From NCBI RefSeq assembly GCF_011766325.1, contig NZ_BLLG01000002.1, forward strand, positions 310,001-374,000: DNA of 64,000 nt. The letters run 5' to 3'. The translations under genes and the position numbers were made by a program. The stretch comes from Streptomyces pacificus. GTDB taxonomy: Bacteria; Actinomycetota; Actinomycetes; Streptomycetales; Streptomycetaceae. Under the pieces are notes generated by a model, which worked only from the letters and a program-made list of their open reading frames with translations, was not told the origin of the DNA and ran no database searches. This document shows, in pieces, positions 53,341 through 62,243 of this stretch. The number at the start of each line of letters is the position of its first letter. Within the stretch, counting starts at the first letter, position 1.

Positions 53341-54633
53341 CTAGATCGGGCCCGGCACCGGCTCCTCCCCGCGGGCCCGGGCGAGCGCCTCCGGGTGGTG
53401 GACGAACTCGGGTCGTGCCTGCACGCTGTCGTAGGTGCGGTGGAAGACCGGGGTCGCCGCTCCGGAGACGGGCGGCACGATCCAGGACCAGTCGGCCCCC
53501 ACCCTGCGCCCCCGCGCCGCTTCCTGCTCCAGGTGGACGAGGAAGCGGCGCGACTCCTTGTGGTGGTCGGTGACGGTCACGCCGGCGCTGTCGAAGGAGT
53601 GCAGCACGGCCCGGTTCAGTTCGACCAGTGCCCGGTCCTTCCAGAGGGTGCGGTCGGTGGAGGTGTCGAGGCCCAGCCGCGCGGCGACGACCGGGAGCAG
53701 GTCGTAGCGGTCGGTGTCGGCGAGGTTGCGGGCGCCGATCTCGGTGCCCATGTACCAGCCGTTGAAGGGAGCGGCCGGATAGCAGATGCCGCCGATCTCC
53801 AGGCACATGTTGGAGATGGCGGGCACCGTGTGCCAGCGAAGCCCGAGGGAGGCGAACCAGTCGTCCTCCGGGTGGCGCAGGAGCACCTCGTGCACGGCGT
53901 CCTCCGGCAGTTCGAACCAGCGGGGTTTGTCGTCACCGCCCTGCAGTACCAACGGCAAGACGTCGAACGGCGTACCGGGACCACCCGGCCAGCCGAGGCC
54001 CGTCGCGTACGCGGTGAGCCCGGCGTTGCGCGGGTCGCCGGTGCACCGGCCGCCGGTGCCGGCGTAGCCCGCGTACCGCACCAGCTGCTCGTTCCAGATC
54101 CGCGGGCCGGGCCGGCCCGGGGCGTCGGGCGCGAAGACGGTGATGACGGGCCGGATCCGGCCGCCGTTGGCCGCCTCGCGAAGATGGGCGGCGGCCTCGG
54201 CTGCGACGGTCTCGGCGTCGCGCACATCGCGGCGGTCCCTCACCCGCAGGGAGCGCCAGTAGAGACGGCCGATGCAGCGGTTGCTGTTGCGCCAGGCGAC
54301 GCGCGCCCCATGGGCGAGTTCGGCCGCGGTGTGGCGGTACGTTCCCGTGGCGTCGATCTCGGCGCACACGGCGGCTATCCGGGGTGCCGGATCGCCCGCG
54401 CCGCGCTCCTCCCGGTGATAGAGCCGGAGGAACTCCTCGGCTTCCCGGCGCAGTCGCCCAAGGTCGGCCGCCGGTGCGGAACGCTCCGGGACCGTTCCGG
54501 CCGACCCGGGGCGGCCGACCGGGCACTGCCCCTGCGCAGCCGCGGGCTCCGGTCGGACGAGCTGTGCCCCGGCCTGCGGCGGATCCGGCGGGCGGAACTC
54601 GCGTACGCCGGCTCTACGAAGGAACTTCCGCAT
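53341..54633 (-). CDS. nos: Bacterial nitric oxide synthase oxygenase
   Basis: A 430-residue NOS oxygenase domain. WRNSNRCIGR contains the heme-ligating Cys (Cys120); WYMGTEIGARNLADTDRYD and the substrate-binding WFELPEDAV and GGICYPAAPFNGWYMGTE region are diagnostic. It makes NO from L-arginine using an external reductase; no reductase domain is fused. The N-terminus has an extra 60 residues, Pro/Ala-rich, beyond the usual bacterial NOS. The ATG at 54633 is the chosen start; a GTG nine bases upstream is an alternative. Neighbours are a FUSC exporter and a CbiX-like gene. Confidence 0.93.
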   Translation of the reverse strand: MRKFLRRAGVREFRPPDPPQAGAQLVRPEPAAAQGQCPVGRPGSAGTVPERSAPAADLGRLRREAEEFLRLYHREERGAGDPAPRIAAVCAEIDATGTYRHTAAELAHGARVAWRNSNRCIGRLYWRSLRVRDRRDVRDAETVAAEAAAHLREAANGGRIRPVITVFAPDAPGRPGPRIWNEQLVRYAGYAGTGGRCTGDPRNAGLTAYATGLGWPGGPGTPFDVLPLVLQGGDDKPRWFELPEDAVHEVLLRHPEDDWFASLGLRWHTVPAISNMCLEIGGICYPAAPFNGWYMGTEIGARNLADTDRYDLLPVVAARLGLDTSTDRTLWKDRALVELNRAVLHSFDSAGVTVTDHHKESRRFLVHLEQEAARGRRVGADWSWIVPPVSGAATPVFHRTYDSVQARPEFVHHPEALARARGEEPVPGPI

Positions 54634-55031
54634 GGTGCGCACCCCGGTGTGTGAAGGCGTCGTGGATGCCGCCCGATCTACCCCGGACCGGTCCTGATCC
54701 ACCCTGTGAATGCCGGATGCACGTGCCCGACCGGGAGCCGCCGCCCGGCGCACGCGGGTCCGCCGTGCACCGGCGTGCGTCCAGACGCGCGCCCGGGGCA
54801 AGCGCGGGCAGGCCGGCTCACAGCCGTGCTGGGTGCGCCGGGCTGCCGGCCGCGGGTCCGGGGTCGGGCCCGAGTCCGGGATCGGGTCCGGGATCGGGAT
54901 CGGGGCCGGGGCCGTGCGAGCGCCTCCTGCAGTGCAGGGCCGGCGGCCGGTGACACAACGGCCCCGCGCAGCCGGCGGCCGGTCGTACGGGACCGCTGGG
55001 CACCGCGCGCGGATGGGCACCCCGGGCGCGT
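54634..55031. other. 398-bp spacer with G-quadruplex-type run, no gene
   Basis: No gene is supported. From 54854 to 54912 the top strand has many GGG runs spaced by two to five bases (units like gggatc and gggtcc), which can form G-quadruplexes. The NOS promoter should also lie here unless it is read from the FUSC promoter. Confidence 0.55.
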
Positions 55032-56549
55032 TCAGACGGCGGTGAGCGGCGCGCGGTGGGAGCTGCGCAGCGGCGTGGCGAGTCCGGAGAGGGCCCGTTC
55101 CAGAGCGTCGAGGTGCGAGAGCGCGGCCTCGGCGCCCGGGTGCGGCCCCGCCGCACCCGGTCCGGCGGGAGCGGGCGCACAGCCGGGCCCGGACTCCGGC
55201 TCCAGTGCGTGCACGGCGGCCTCGACCCGCCAGCAGGCCGCGGCCAGCCGGGCGTCGTGGGAGGCGTACGGATCCGCCGCGACGGCCGCCAGGCCGCGTA
55301 CCTCCCTGGCGCAGTCGTCCAGCAGGGCGAGGACCTGCCGGGCCCGGGCCTTTCGCGCGCGCAGCGGGCTCAGCGGGTGGACCAGGGGCGCCAGGGACAT
55401 CCGGACCCGGGCGAGCAACTGCTCCAGCTCCGCGGCCCGCGGCGCCGGATCGGCGGTCTCGTCCCCCGCCAGCCTGCGCATCGCGGTCGTGGTGCACTCG
55501 TGGACGCAGCGCACCGCCAGCCGGATCCAGGCATCGGTCACCGAGTGGGTGGTGACGGGCAGCACGAACGCCACCGCCAGCGCCGCGCCCAGAGCGCCGA
55601 CCGCAGTCTCGGCGAGGCGCAGCGCGAGCAGCGCGGGCCCCAGCGCCCCGAGCAGCCCGTACAGCAGCGAGACCAGCAGTGTCACCGCGAACGTCATCCA
55701 GCTGTACGAGACCGGGGCGCTGTAGAAGATCCCGAAGACGCAGGCCAGGGCCAGGACGGTCGTCGGGAGCAGCGCGCCCTGGAGGGGTACGGCGACGACC
55801 AGGCCGGCGGCGATGCCGAGGACGGTGCCGAGAAGCCTGCGAAAGCCCCTGACCAGGGTCTCTCCGCGTGCGCTGGTGTTGACGAAGATCCACCAGGCGG
55901 CGCCCACGGCCCAGTACCAGCGCTCGTCGGAGAGCAGCTGGCCGGCGGCGAGGGCCAACGTCCCGGCGACGGTCACCTGGACGGCCTGCCGGGTGGTCGT
56001 CCGGGCCAGCCCCGTCCCTCCCGGCAGCACGGGCGCGACGGGCGGCGGCAGGCGCCGTTCGAAGCACCAGGCGCCGAAGCGGACGGCGGAGGCGGCCAGG
56101 ACGCCCAGGACGACGGAGGAGCAGAGTTCCGGGAGCTGTGCGGGCACCGCCCGCAGGAACTGCGTCACGAAGAAGGCCATGAACGCGAAGACCCCGAGGG
56201 CGTGCCCGCGCGGGCCCCAGCGCCGCGCGTACACCGCGGCTCCCGCGACGGCCACGAAGGCCGCGTCGCGCGCCCCCGGGGCGGCGTGCAGGCTGATCGC
56301 GAGGGCCAGCACCGGAAGGCCCGCCACGGGCAGCAGGGCGGTGGTGACGGCCTGGTCGCGGACCCTCGGGTCGGTGACGGTGAAGAGGGCCAGCAGCGCT
56401 GCGAGCCCACCCGTCATGACCGCGGTGAGCGGGTGGCCCGTGAGCGCGCACCCGGCCACGGCCACCCCGATGCCGAGGACGGCCCGCGTGGCGCTGCGCA
56501 GTCGCAGCAGCCCCGGGTCGGGGGCCGCGAACACCCTCTTCAGCACCAC
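55032..56549 (-). CDS. FUSC-family membrane protein (aromatic acid exporter-like)
   Basis: A 505-residue membrane protein with two sets of about five or six helices (FUSC repeats), including LRLRSATRAVLGIGVAVAGC, WYWAVGAAWWIFVNTSARGE and VRGFRRLLGTVLGIAAGLV, plus an intracellular tail of about 170 residues. This is the fusaric acid resistance/YccS/AaeB fold. It may export organic acids, particularly aromatic ones. Two consecutive GTGs serve as start; AAAGGGGCGG lies upstream. Twin palindromes about 140 bp upstream suggest regulation. It precedes nos on the same strand, 398 bp away. Confidence 0.85.
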   Translation of the reverse strand: MVLKRVFAAPDPGLLRLRSATRAVLGIGVAVAGCALTGHPLTAVMTGGLAALLALFTVTDPRVRDQAVTTALLPVAGLPVLALAISLHAAPGARDAAFVAVAGAAVYARRWGPRGHALGVFAFMAFFVTQFLRAVPAQLPELCSSVVLGVLAASAVRFGAWCFERRLPPPVAPVLPGGTGLARTTTRQAVQVTVAGTLALAAGQLLSDERWYWAVGAAWWIFVNTSARGETLVRGFRRLLGTVLGIAAGLVVAVPLQGALLPTTVLALACVFGIFYSAPVSYSWMTFAVTLLVSLLYGLLGALGPALLALRLAETAVGALGAALAVAFVLPVTTHSVTDAWIRLAVRCVHECTTTAMRRLAGDETADPAPRAAELEQLLARVRMSLAPLVHPLSPLRARKARARQVLALLDDCAREVRGLAAVAADPYASHDARLAAACWRVEAAVHALEPESGPGCAPAPAGPGAAGPHPGAEAALSHLDALERALSGLATPLRSSHRAPLTAV

Positions 56550-57440
56550 CTACCGCCCCTTTCACGGTGTTCCTGCTTGTGCCTGATGGTCCTGGAGACG
56601 GACGAAGATCTTCGATGCGCTTGAGCGGGTGCCGATGTGCGCCGGGCGCGCATCGGCGCTGCGGGACGCGCTGACACGCACGCGACATCTGCAGATACCT
56701 GGAAATATCTGCAGATACCCATCGGATGTCCGTCATGAGAATGGCGCCGCGGAGTCCGCAGCGCCATCGACGGGTCTATGAGAGCACCTCACACCCCAGT
56801 GGCTCAAGTCGATGCCGATTCAATGGTCCATTGGCCCAGTCGCGAAGCTCCTCGGTTTCGGCCCTGCGGGCCAACGGTCCAGCCCGGAGGGAAGCCCGGC
56901 AGCTGCCGGGGCGGCCTCCGGTTCGGCGCCGGGTCCACCGGTCGACGGCGCGTCGCCGCCCTCCGCCCCCCGGCAGCACTCCGGTCCACGAGCCTCGGCA
57001 GCAGCCACCGCAACCCGGTACAGACGAGCAGCGTCAGCGCGGTGGCGGCGTCCCCGCCGGCGTTCCGCACACGGCGTCGACGGCGAGCGCAAGCGGCACC
57101 GTGCGCAGGCCAGGGCGAGCGAGAGCGCCGTGAGGCCGATACCGGCGAGTCGCGACGACACCGACCGGCCTCCCGCTTCGCGCCTCGGCGGAACGGCACG
57201 CGCGGACCGCGGCCGGCGCGGTGAACAGGGCCGCGGCGATCGCCCGGCCGGGGGCCGGGGGGCCAGCCGCACCAGGAAGCGCAGCGGTGAGGCCCCGGGG
57301 CAGGGTGCCCCGGGAATCCGGGCGAACCGGGGCGGCCGTCCGGCGGAGCGCCGTTTCCCTGCGGGGTCCTGGCCCGCCTCCGACTGGGCCATTGGTACAG
57401 TCGACGGGAAGAACGGCGGGCTACAGGGAGGCCGACGGCG
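56550..57440. other. 891-bp spacer with operator-like DNA and possible decayed gene
   Basis: No intact gene is supported. The left part holds the FUSC promoter region and the twin palindromes (56687-56716). Between about 56812 and 57230, minus-strand frames show two hydrophobic stretches in different frames (LAGIGLTALSLALACA and ATALTLLVCTGLRWLLPRL), which may be pieces of a decayed membrane protein; this is weak evidence. Confidence 0.4.
56687..56716. promoter_or_regulatory. Twin palindromic operator, two sites 20 bp apart
   Basis: ATCTGCAGAT occurs at 56687-56696 and 56707-56716, centre to centre 20 bp (two DNA turns), each followed by acc. Perfect palindromes and phased spacing suggest cooperative binding of a dimeric regulator upstream of the FUSC gene. 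Confidence 0.65.
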
Positions 57441-57935
57441 GTGGCCATGGCAGTGGCAGTGGACGAGCTCGACACCCGCATCCTGCGGCTGATGATCGAT
57501 CAGCCGCGCACCAGCGTAAGGGAGTACGCCCGTCTTCTCGGCATCGCCCGCGGAACCCTCCAGGCCAGGATCGACCGGCTGGAGCGAACCGGCGTGGTCA
57601 CGGGTACCGGCCCGGTGCTGTCCCCCGCCGCGCTCGGCCACCCGGTGCTGGCGTTCGTCCATATCGAGGTCACCCAGGGGCGTCTGGACGAGGTGGGCGA
57701 CGCGCTGGCCGAGGTGCCGGAGATCATCGAGGCGTTCTCCATCACGGGCGGCGGAGATCTGCTGACCAGGGTGGTCGCCCGGGACAACGGCCATCTGGAG
57801 GATGTGGTCCAGCGTCTGATCAGCCTTCCGGGGGTCGTCCGGACGCGGACGGAGATGGCGCTGCGCGAACGGGTGCCGCACCGGATGCTGCCACTGGTGG
57901 AGTCCGTCGGCCGGGCCGCCCGCACGGCGCGCTGA
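57441..57935 (+). CDS. Lrp/AsnC-family regulator
   Basis: A 164-residue protein. An N-terminal helix-turn-helix (LDTRILRLMIDQPRTSVREY, then ARGTLQARIDRLERTGVV, about 10-45) is followed by a RAM/AsnC ligand-binding domain, with EVPEIIEAFSITGGGDLLTR and GVVRTRTEMAL. It would sense an amino acid or related ligand. GTG at 57441 has GGGAGG 9 bases upstream; ATG at 57447 is an alternative. A perfect 30-bp palindrome follows as terminator. It could regulate the FUSC or carboxylic acid reductase genes, but no direct evidence shows this. Confidence 0.88.
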   Translation: MAMAVAVDELDTRILRLMIDQPRTSVREYARLLGIARGTLQARIDRLERTGVVTGTGPVLSPAALGHPVLAFVHIEVTQGRLDEVGDALAEVPEIIEAFSITGGGDLLTRVVARDNGHLEDVVQRLISLPGVVRTRTEMALRERVPHRMLPLVESVGRAARTAR

Positions 57936-57941
57936 CCCGAG

Positions 57942-57971
57942 CCGGGCGTCCCGCCGCGGCGGGACGCCCGG
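57942..57971. terminator. Perfect 30-bp palindrome after the Lrp gene
   Basis: Two perfect 15-bp arms without loop, six bases beyond the Lrp stop and 140 bp before the end of the convergent reductase gene; it can act in both directions. Confidence 0.75.
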
Positions 57972-58110
57972 TCTCCGGCGAAGGCGCCGCCCTCAGGCCG
58001 AGTAGGTGGCGGCCGGCCGAGGTGCACGCGGAGGTCCGCGCGCGAGGCGGCACGTACGTCGTCGGCCGCCCCTGGGACCGGGGCGGCCCTCCCGGCGGTA
58101 CGGGCACGAC

Positions 58111-61100
58111 TCACGGCAGAGTCCCCGCCCCGGCGGGCCGGGGACCCGTCAGATCGGCCGCGTACTTCGCGACAAGCTCGCGAGTGAGGCCCGGAATATC
58201 CGCATGGCCACTGATTCTCCCGGCCCGGACCGCGGCGCGGAAGCGCTTCGACGGGATGACCGATCCGTGCACCGGTGCCTCGGGTTCCTTGAAGCCGTGC
58301 AGGATGGGCAGCGCCGTGTACTGCCGCTGCGCCTGGGGCAGGGCGCGCATCGCCGACTCGAACCTCCCGTACCAGTCCGTGTAGTCCTCGACCCGCTCGA
58401 TGCGGTGGCCCGCCTCTTCGAGCCAGTCGGCGAACGTGTCGAGGGAGATGCCGTCGTCGTTCGGATTCACCAGGCTGAAGGTCCGGTGGCCGCTCTCCGC
58501 TCCGGTGCCGCCGCCCAGGGCGGCGACGGCCGCGGCGGTGAAGTCGACGGGCAGCCCGTCGTAGTGGGCGCGGGCGCCGTCGCCACGGTAGAAGGTGCGC
58601 GGTGCGATCCCGGTGGCGAGCACGCTGAACAGCAGGCGGCTGAACATGTCGGGGACGTTGAGCTGCCCCCCGTACCGGCTGTGCGCCAGGATCATGTTGG
58701 AGCGGAACGTCGTGACGGGCAGTCCGCACAGGTCGTGCGCCTCGCGCAGCAGTACCTCGCCGGCCCACTTGCTGGTCGCGTATCCGCCGGCGTAGCCGCC
58801 GTCGACCCCCAGCTCCGGTATGGCCGTGCGGACGTCGGAGTCCTCGTCGAGGGCCGGACGGTCCGGGCGGGCGGTCGCGACGGCGACGCTGGAGATGTAG
58901 GTGAACCGCTTCATCCGGCGGCTCAGGGCCAGCCGGATCAGCTCGGCGGTACCGACGACATTGGCCTCGAACAGCTCCGGGTACGGCAGGACGTGGTTGA
59001 CCAGCGCACCCGCGTGGACGATCAGGTCGACCTCGCCGGCCAGCCGGTCCCAGGCGGCCTCGTCCAGGCCGAGCCGCGGCTCCGCCATGTCGCCGGCCAG
59101 CACGTCCAGACGGCCCGCGGCGAGCTCCCCGTACATGCGGACCAGCTCCGGGTCGCCGCTGTCGAAGGCCGCGTCCAGGCGACGCCGGGCCGCGGCGGCG
59201 TCCTTGCCCCGCACCAGGGCGACCAGCCGGCCGCCTGCCGGAGCCAGCTTCTCCAGCCACTCCAGGGCGAGGAACCGGCCGAGGTAACCGCTCGCGCCGG
59301 TGAGGAGCACCGTCCGGGGATCACCCGTCGCGCGGGGCAGCGCCCGTGCGTCGACGAGGGTGCCCGCATCGATGAACTTGTCGAGGGTGAGGTCCTTGGC
59401 CCGTACTTCGATGGCGTCCGTGCCGTGCACCGTGTCGAAGGTGGGCCGCTCGCCGGACCGGCCGCGCCGGGTCTCGATGTGCTCGGCGAGGTGGCGCAGG
59501 TCGTACGCGGGGCTGATGACCATGTCGACCGGGACGCGGACGCCGAAGGTCTCCTGGAGTAGGCCGGAGAAGGACACCGCGGAGAGCGAGTCGCCGCCCA
59601 GGTCGCGGAAGTGGGCGTCCGGGCCCACCCGGGCACCCGATCCGGCGAGCAGGGCCCGTGCGGCGCGCAGCACCGTCTCCAGCACCGGCCGGTCGCCGCC
59701 CGCGCGGCGGATCTCCCGCAGCTCCTCGTCCTCGCGGTCGGCGATCTCGGTGTAGAGCCGTTCCAGCCGCGGTCCGTACCGCTCCACCAGGCGGGGCCAC
59801 AGCAGCTTGCGGTGGTCCGAGAGCAGCCCGTTGGCCTGGCTGAACGGCTCGGTCTCGATCAGCACGTCGCGGGGTATCTCGTACGAGTTGAGCCCGGCCT
59901 CCTTGGCCAGCTCCTGGAACGAACCGCTCAGCCGCCGCTTCAGGCCGGGCTCGTCCGCGCCGTACTCGCGCAGCGCGTCGGGGGTGGGGACGACCACGGC
60001 GAGAAGATGGGAGCGTTCGCTGTTGCCGTACACGAAGACCTGCCGGACCATCGGGCCCGCGGCGAAGATCGCCTCCAGCCGGGACGTGGCGACGAACTCG
60101 CCCTGGGACAGCTTCAGGACGTTGCTGCGGCGGTCCACGATGGCGATCCGGTCCGGTGCCAGCTGCGCGACGATGTCGCCGGTCCTGTAGTAGCCGTCCT
60201 CGTCGAGGAGTTCCGCCGTCAGCTCCGGCTGCTTGTAGTAGCCGGGGATGACGGCGTCCGTCTTCAGCAGGAGTTCGCCGCGCGGGTGGGGGGTGTCGGT
60301 GCGGAAGTAGCCGAGTTCGGGCACGTCGGCGAGCTTGTGGTCGATGACCGGCGGGCGGAGCAGCATCCCGTCGACGGAGACCCCGGCGGCCTCGGTGGAA
60401 CCGTAGACGTTGTGGAGTTCCAGGCCCAGCAGGGACTCGGTGAAGGCGGTCAGTTCGGCGGACAGGGGCGCGGAGCTGCAGCTGGCCCAGGTGACCCGGC
60501 CGCCCAGCACGTTCTCCCGGATGTCGGCGCGCGCCTCGGCCTCGGCCGCCTCACGCTCGGCGCCCGCGGCGACGCGCCGGTCGGCCTCGCTCCGGAACCG
60601 CTGGTGCAGCATCGCGCACACCCGGGGCACCAGGGAGAGTTCGGTGGGCCGGGCCAGCGCGATGTCCTCGAAGAACGTCGACAGATCGCTGCTCGCCGTG
60701 AAGTAGCTGGTGCCGCCGCGCACCAGGGTGGCCTTCAGCGAGGAATGCCCGGCGACATGGCTCATCGGCATGTAGTGGAAGGTGACCGCGTAGGTCTCGT
60801 CGAACAGCTTGGCCCAGGCGCCGCCCCACATCGCGCCGGCCAGCCGCTCGGTGTACATGGCGCCCTTGGGCACACCGGTGCTTCCGGAGGTGTAGATGAG
60901 CATCGCCAGCGGGTCCTCCCCGTCCGGCGCCGCGTGCAGAGGGGGCGAGGGCAGGCCGGCGCCCCGCTCGGCGACGTCGGCGAGGGTGTCCACCAGCACG
61001 CCCGGGCGTGCGCCGGCCAGCCGGGCGCGTGCCGCGGACAACCTCTCGCGGTGGTCGTCGGCCTCCGGGTGGTAGTCGAAGACCACCAGCCGCCGCACCG

Positions 61101-61530
61101 CGTCGCTGTCGCGTACCAGGTCGACGGCCGCCTCCAGCCGTTCCAGGCTCGCGGTCACGGTGAACGGCCCGGTCTCCGCGACGATCGCCCTCAGCTGCCC
61201 GGGCGAGGCGCTGGTCTGCAACGGCACGGCGACGGCACCGAGATGGATACAGGCAAGGTCGATCGTCGTGTAGTCGCGGCTGGTGAAGCCGAGCAGGGCG
61301 ACGCGCTCGCCGGCCCGCAGCGGACGGTCAGGGTGATGGTGCCACTCACCGGCCACGGCCCTGACCCGGGCCCACAGGTCGCGGTAGCTGGTCGTCTCGT
61401 AGGCGGGCCGCAGCCGGGTCACGGTCCGGCCCGTCTCGGGGTCGCGGACGAACTCCTTCATCCGTTCGCCGATGGCGGGTCGGTCCGCGTAGCGCTCCAT
61501 GACGGATGCCACCACTTGCGCAAGTCGCAT
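58111..61530 (-). CDS. car: Carboxylic acid reductase (A-PCP-R)
   Basis: A 1139-residue three-domain enzyme. The adenylation domain has IYTSGSTGVPKGAMYTE (about 210-226) and YGSTEAAGVS; the carrier has LGGDSLSAVSF with phosphopantetheine Ser at about 648; the reductase has TGASGYLGRF (about 744) and catalytic YATSKWAGE (Tyr about 917, Lys about 921). It activates an acid with ATP, loads it as thioester and reduces it with NADPH to an aldehyde. A phosphopantetheinyl transferase is required and is not in the window. ATG at 61530 has GGAG 7 bases upstream. Compared with the Nocardia enzyme I recall, it lacks about 40 N-terminal residues. Confidence 0.93.
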   Translation of the reverse strand: MRLAQVVASVMERYADRPAIGERMKEFVRDPETGRTVTRLRPAYETTSYRDLWARVRAVAGEWHHHPDRPLRAGERVALLGFTSRDYTTIDLACIHLGAVAVPLQTSASPGQLRAIVAETGPFTVTASLERLEAAVDLVRDSDAVRRLVVFDYHPEADDHRERLSAARARLAGARPGVLVDTLADVAERGAGLPSPPLHAAPDGEDPLAMLIYTSGSTGVPKGAMYTERLAGAMWGGAWAKLFDETYAVTFHYMPMSHVAGHSSLKATLVRGGTSYFTASSDLSTFFEDIALARPTELSLVPRVCAMLHQRFRSEADRRVAAGAEREAAEAEARADIRENVLGGRVTWASCSSAPLSAELTAFTESLLGLELHNVYGSTEAAGVSVDGMLLRPPVIDHKLADVPELGYFRTDTPHPRGELLLKTDAVIPGYYKQPELTAELLDEDGYYRTGDIVAQLAPDRIAIVDRRSNVLKLSQGEFVATSRLEAIFAAGPMVRQVFVYGNSERSHLLAVVVPTPDALREYGADEPGLKRRLSGSFQELAKEAGLNSYEIPRDVLIETEPFSQANGLLSDHRKLLWPRLVERYGPRLERLYTEIADREDEELREIRRAGGDRPVLETVLRAARALLAGSGARVGPDAHFRDLGGDSLSAVSFSGLLQETFGVRVPVDMVISPAYDLRHLAEHIETRRGRSGERPTFDTVHGTDAIEVRAKDLTLDKFIDAGTLVDARALPRATGDPRTVLLTGASGYLGRFLALEWLEKLAPAGGRLVALVRGKDAAAARRRLDAAFDSGDPELVRMYGELAAGRLDVLAGDMAEPRLGLDEAAWDRLAGEVDLIVHAGALVNHVLPYPELFEANVVGTAELIRLALSRRMKRFTYISSVAVATARPDRPALDEDSDVRTAIPELGVDGGYAGGYATSKWAGEVLLREAHDLCGLPVTTFRSNMILAHSRYGGQLNVPDMFSRLLFSVLATGIAPRTFYRGDGARAHYDGLPVDFTAAAVAALGGGTGAESGHRTFSLVNPNDDGISLDTFADWLEEAGHRIERVEDYTDWYGRFESAMRALPQAQRQYTALPILHGFKEPEAPVHGSVIPSKRFRAAVRAGRISGHADIPGLTRELVAKYAADLTGPRPAGAGTLP

Positions 61531-61722
61531 TCTGGATCTCCGCGTCGCATGATTGGCCGGCTGCCGGGAGGGCGATCCGGGACGTCCGGTGCGCATCCCT
61601 GCGGTGCCGGGTGGCGCACGGCGGCCCGCGGACCGCCGTGCGCGGACCGGCTTCCCGTGCCGGTTCCAGCTCGTCACCCGATGCTAGGCACGGGTGAACG
61701 GGCCCCCGGCGAAACGAACGGC

Positions 61723-61756
61723 GATCTGTCAGGTCTCCGCGAGGATCCGTCAGGTC
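61723..61756 (-). promoter_or_regulatory. Direct repeats upstream of the carboxylic acid reductase gene
   Basis: gatctgtcaggtc (61723-61735) and gatccgtcaggtc (61744-61756) differ at one base and are 21 bp apart, two DNA turns, about 200 bp upstream of the reductase start. Candidate activator or repressor sites. Confidence 0.45.
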
Positions 61757-62171
61757 GGCCCGAGGGCAGGCCGGGGCGGAGGCCGGCCCGAGCAGCCCGG
61801 CCATCGGGGCGCGGAGATCCTGCGCCCGGAGGCTGCGCGGTATCCGCCGCGGGGCGCCGTCCGGCAGGTCCCTCGGGCGCGCCGGGACTCGGTGAGCGGG
61901 GAGAGGCCGGGAGGAGGACCGGCCTGATCCGGCCCCGGCCGGCCGGGGCCGGGGTGCCGCGAACGCGGGAAACGCGCCGGGCGGGGCCGCTGCAGCGCAC
62001 AGTCCGGGAGCCGGGCGGCAGCCGGACCGGGGCGATCCGTGACCCAGCGGTACTCGCCGGGACCGCCGCGGCGCTCGAACCGTGTGGTGGCGATCCCGGC
62101 AGGCGCCATATCCCGCCAGGCGCGGTAGCGGACCGTTCATCCCGCGTTGTCCGCGTGGTAGTTGTGGAACC

Positions 62172-62243
62172 GGTGGCCGGACGCGGACGTGCGCCCGCGA
62201 CTCCGCCCGGGCCAGGCGCCCCGCACGTCCGCGTCCGGCCACC
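62172..62243. promoter_or_regulatory. Perfect 22-bp inverted repeat before the ScbR-like gene
   Basis: Arms 62172-62193 and 62222-62243 are exactly complementary, spaced by 28 bases and ending 40 bp before the regulator's ATG. It may be an RNA hairpin in the leader or a double operator; ggtggccgg is the outer part of each arm. Confidence 0.7.

Noticed and set aside
54634..56736. Upstream in-frame extension of nos across the spacer and the FUSC gene
   Set aside because: The sequence is Arg/Gly-rich and the FUSC gene on the same strand in another frame has clear membrane helices; nos similarity starts after 54633.
61750..62109. Minus-strand frame beginning MAPAGIATTRFERRGGPGEY
   Set aside because: Only the first 25 residues look protein-like; the rest is Pro/Arg-rich and crosses a perfect palindrome.
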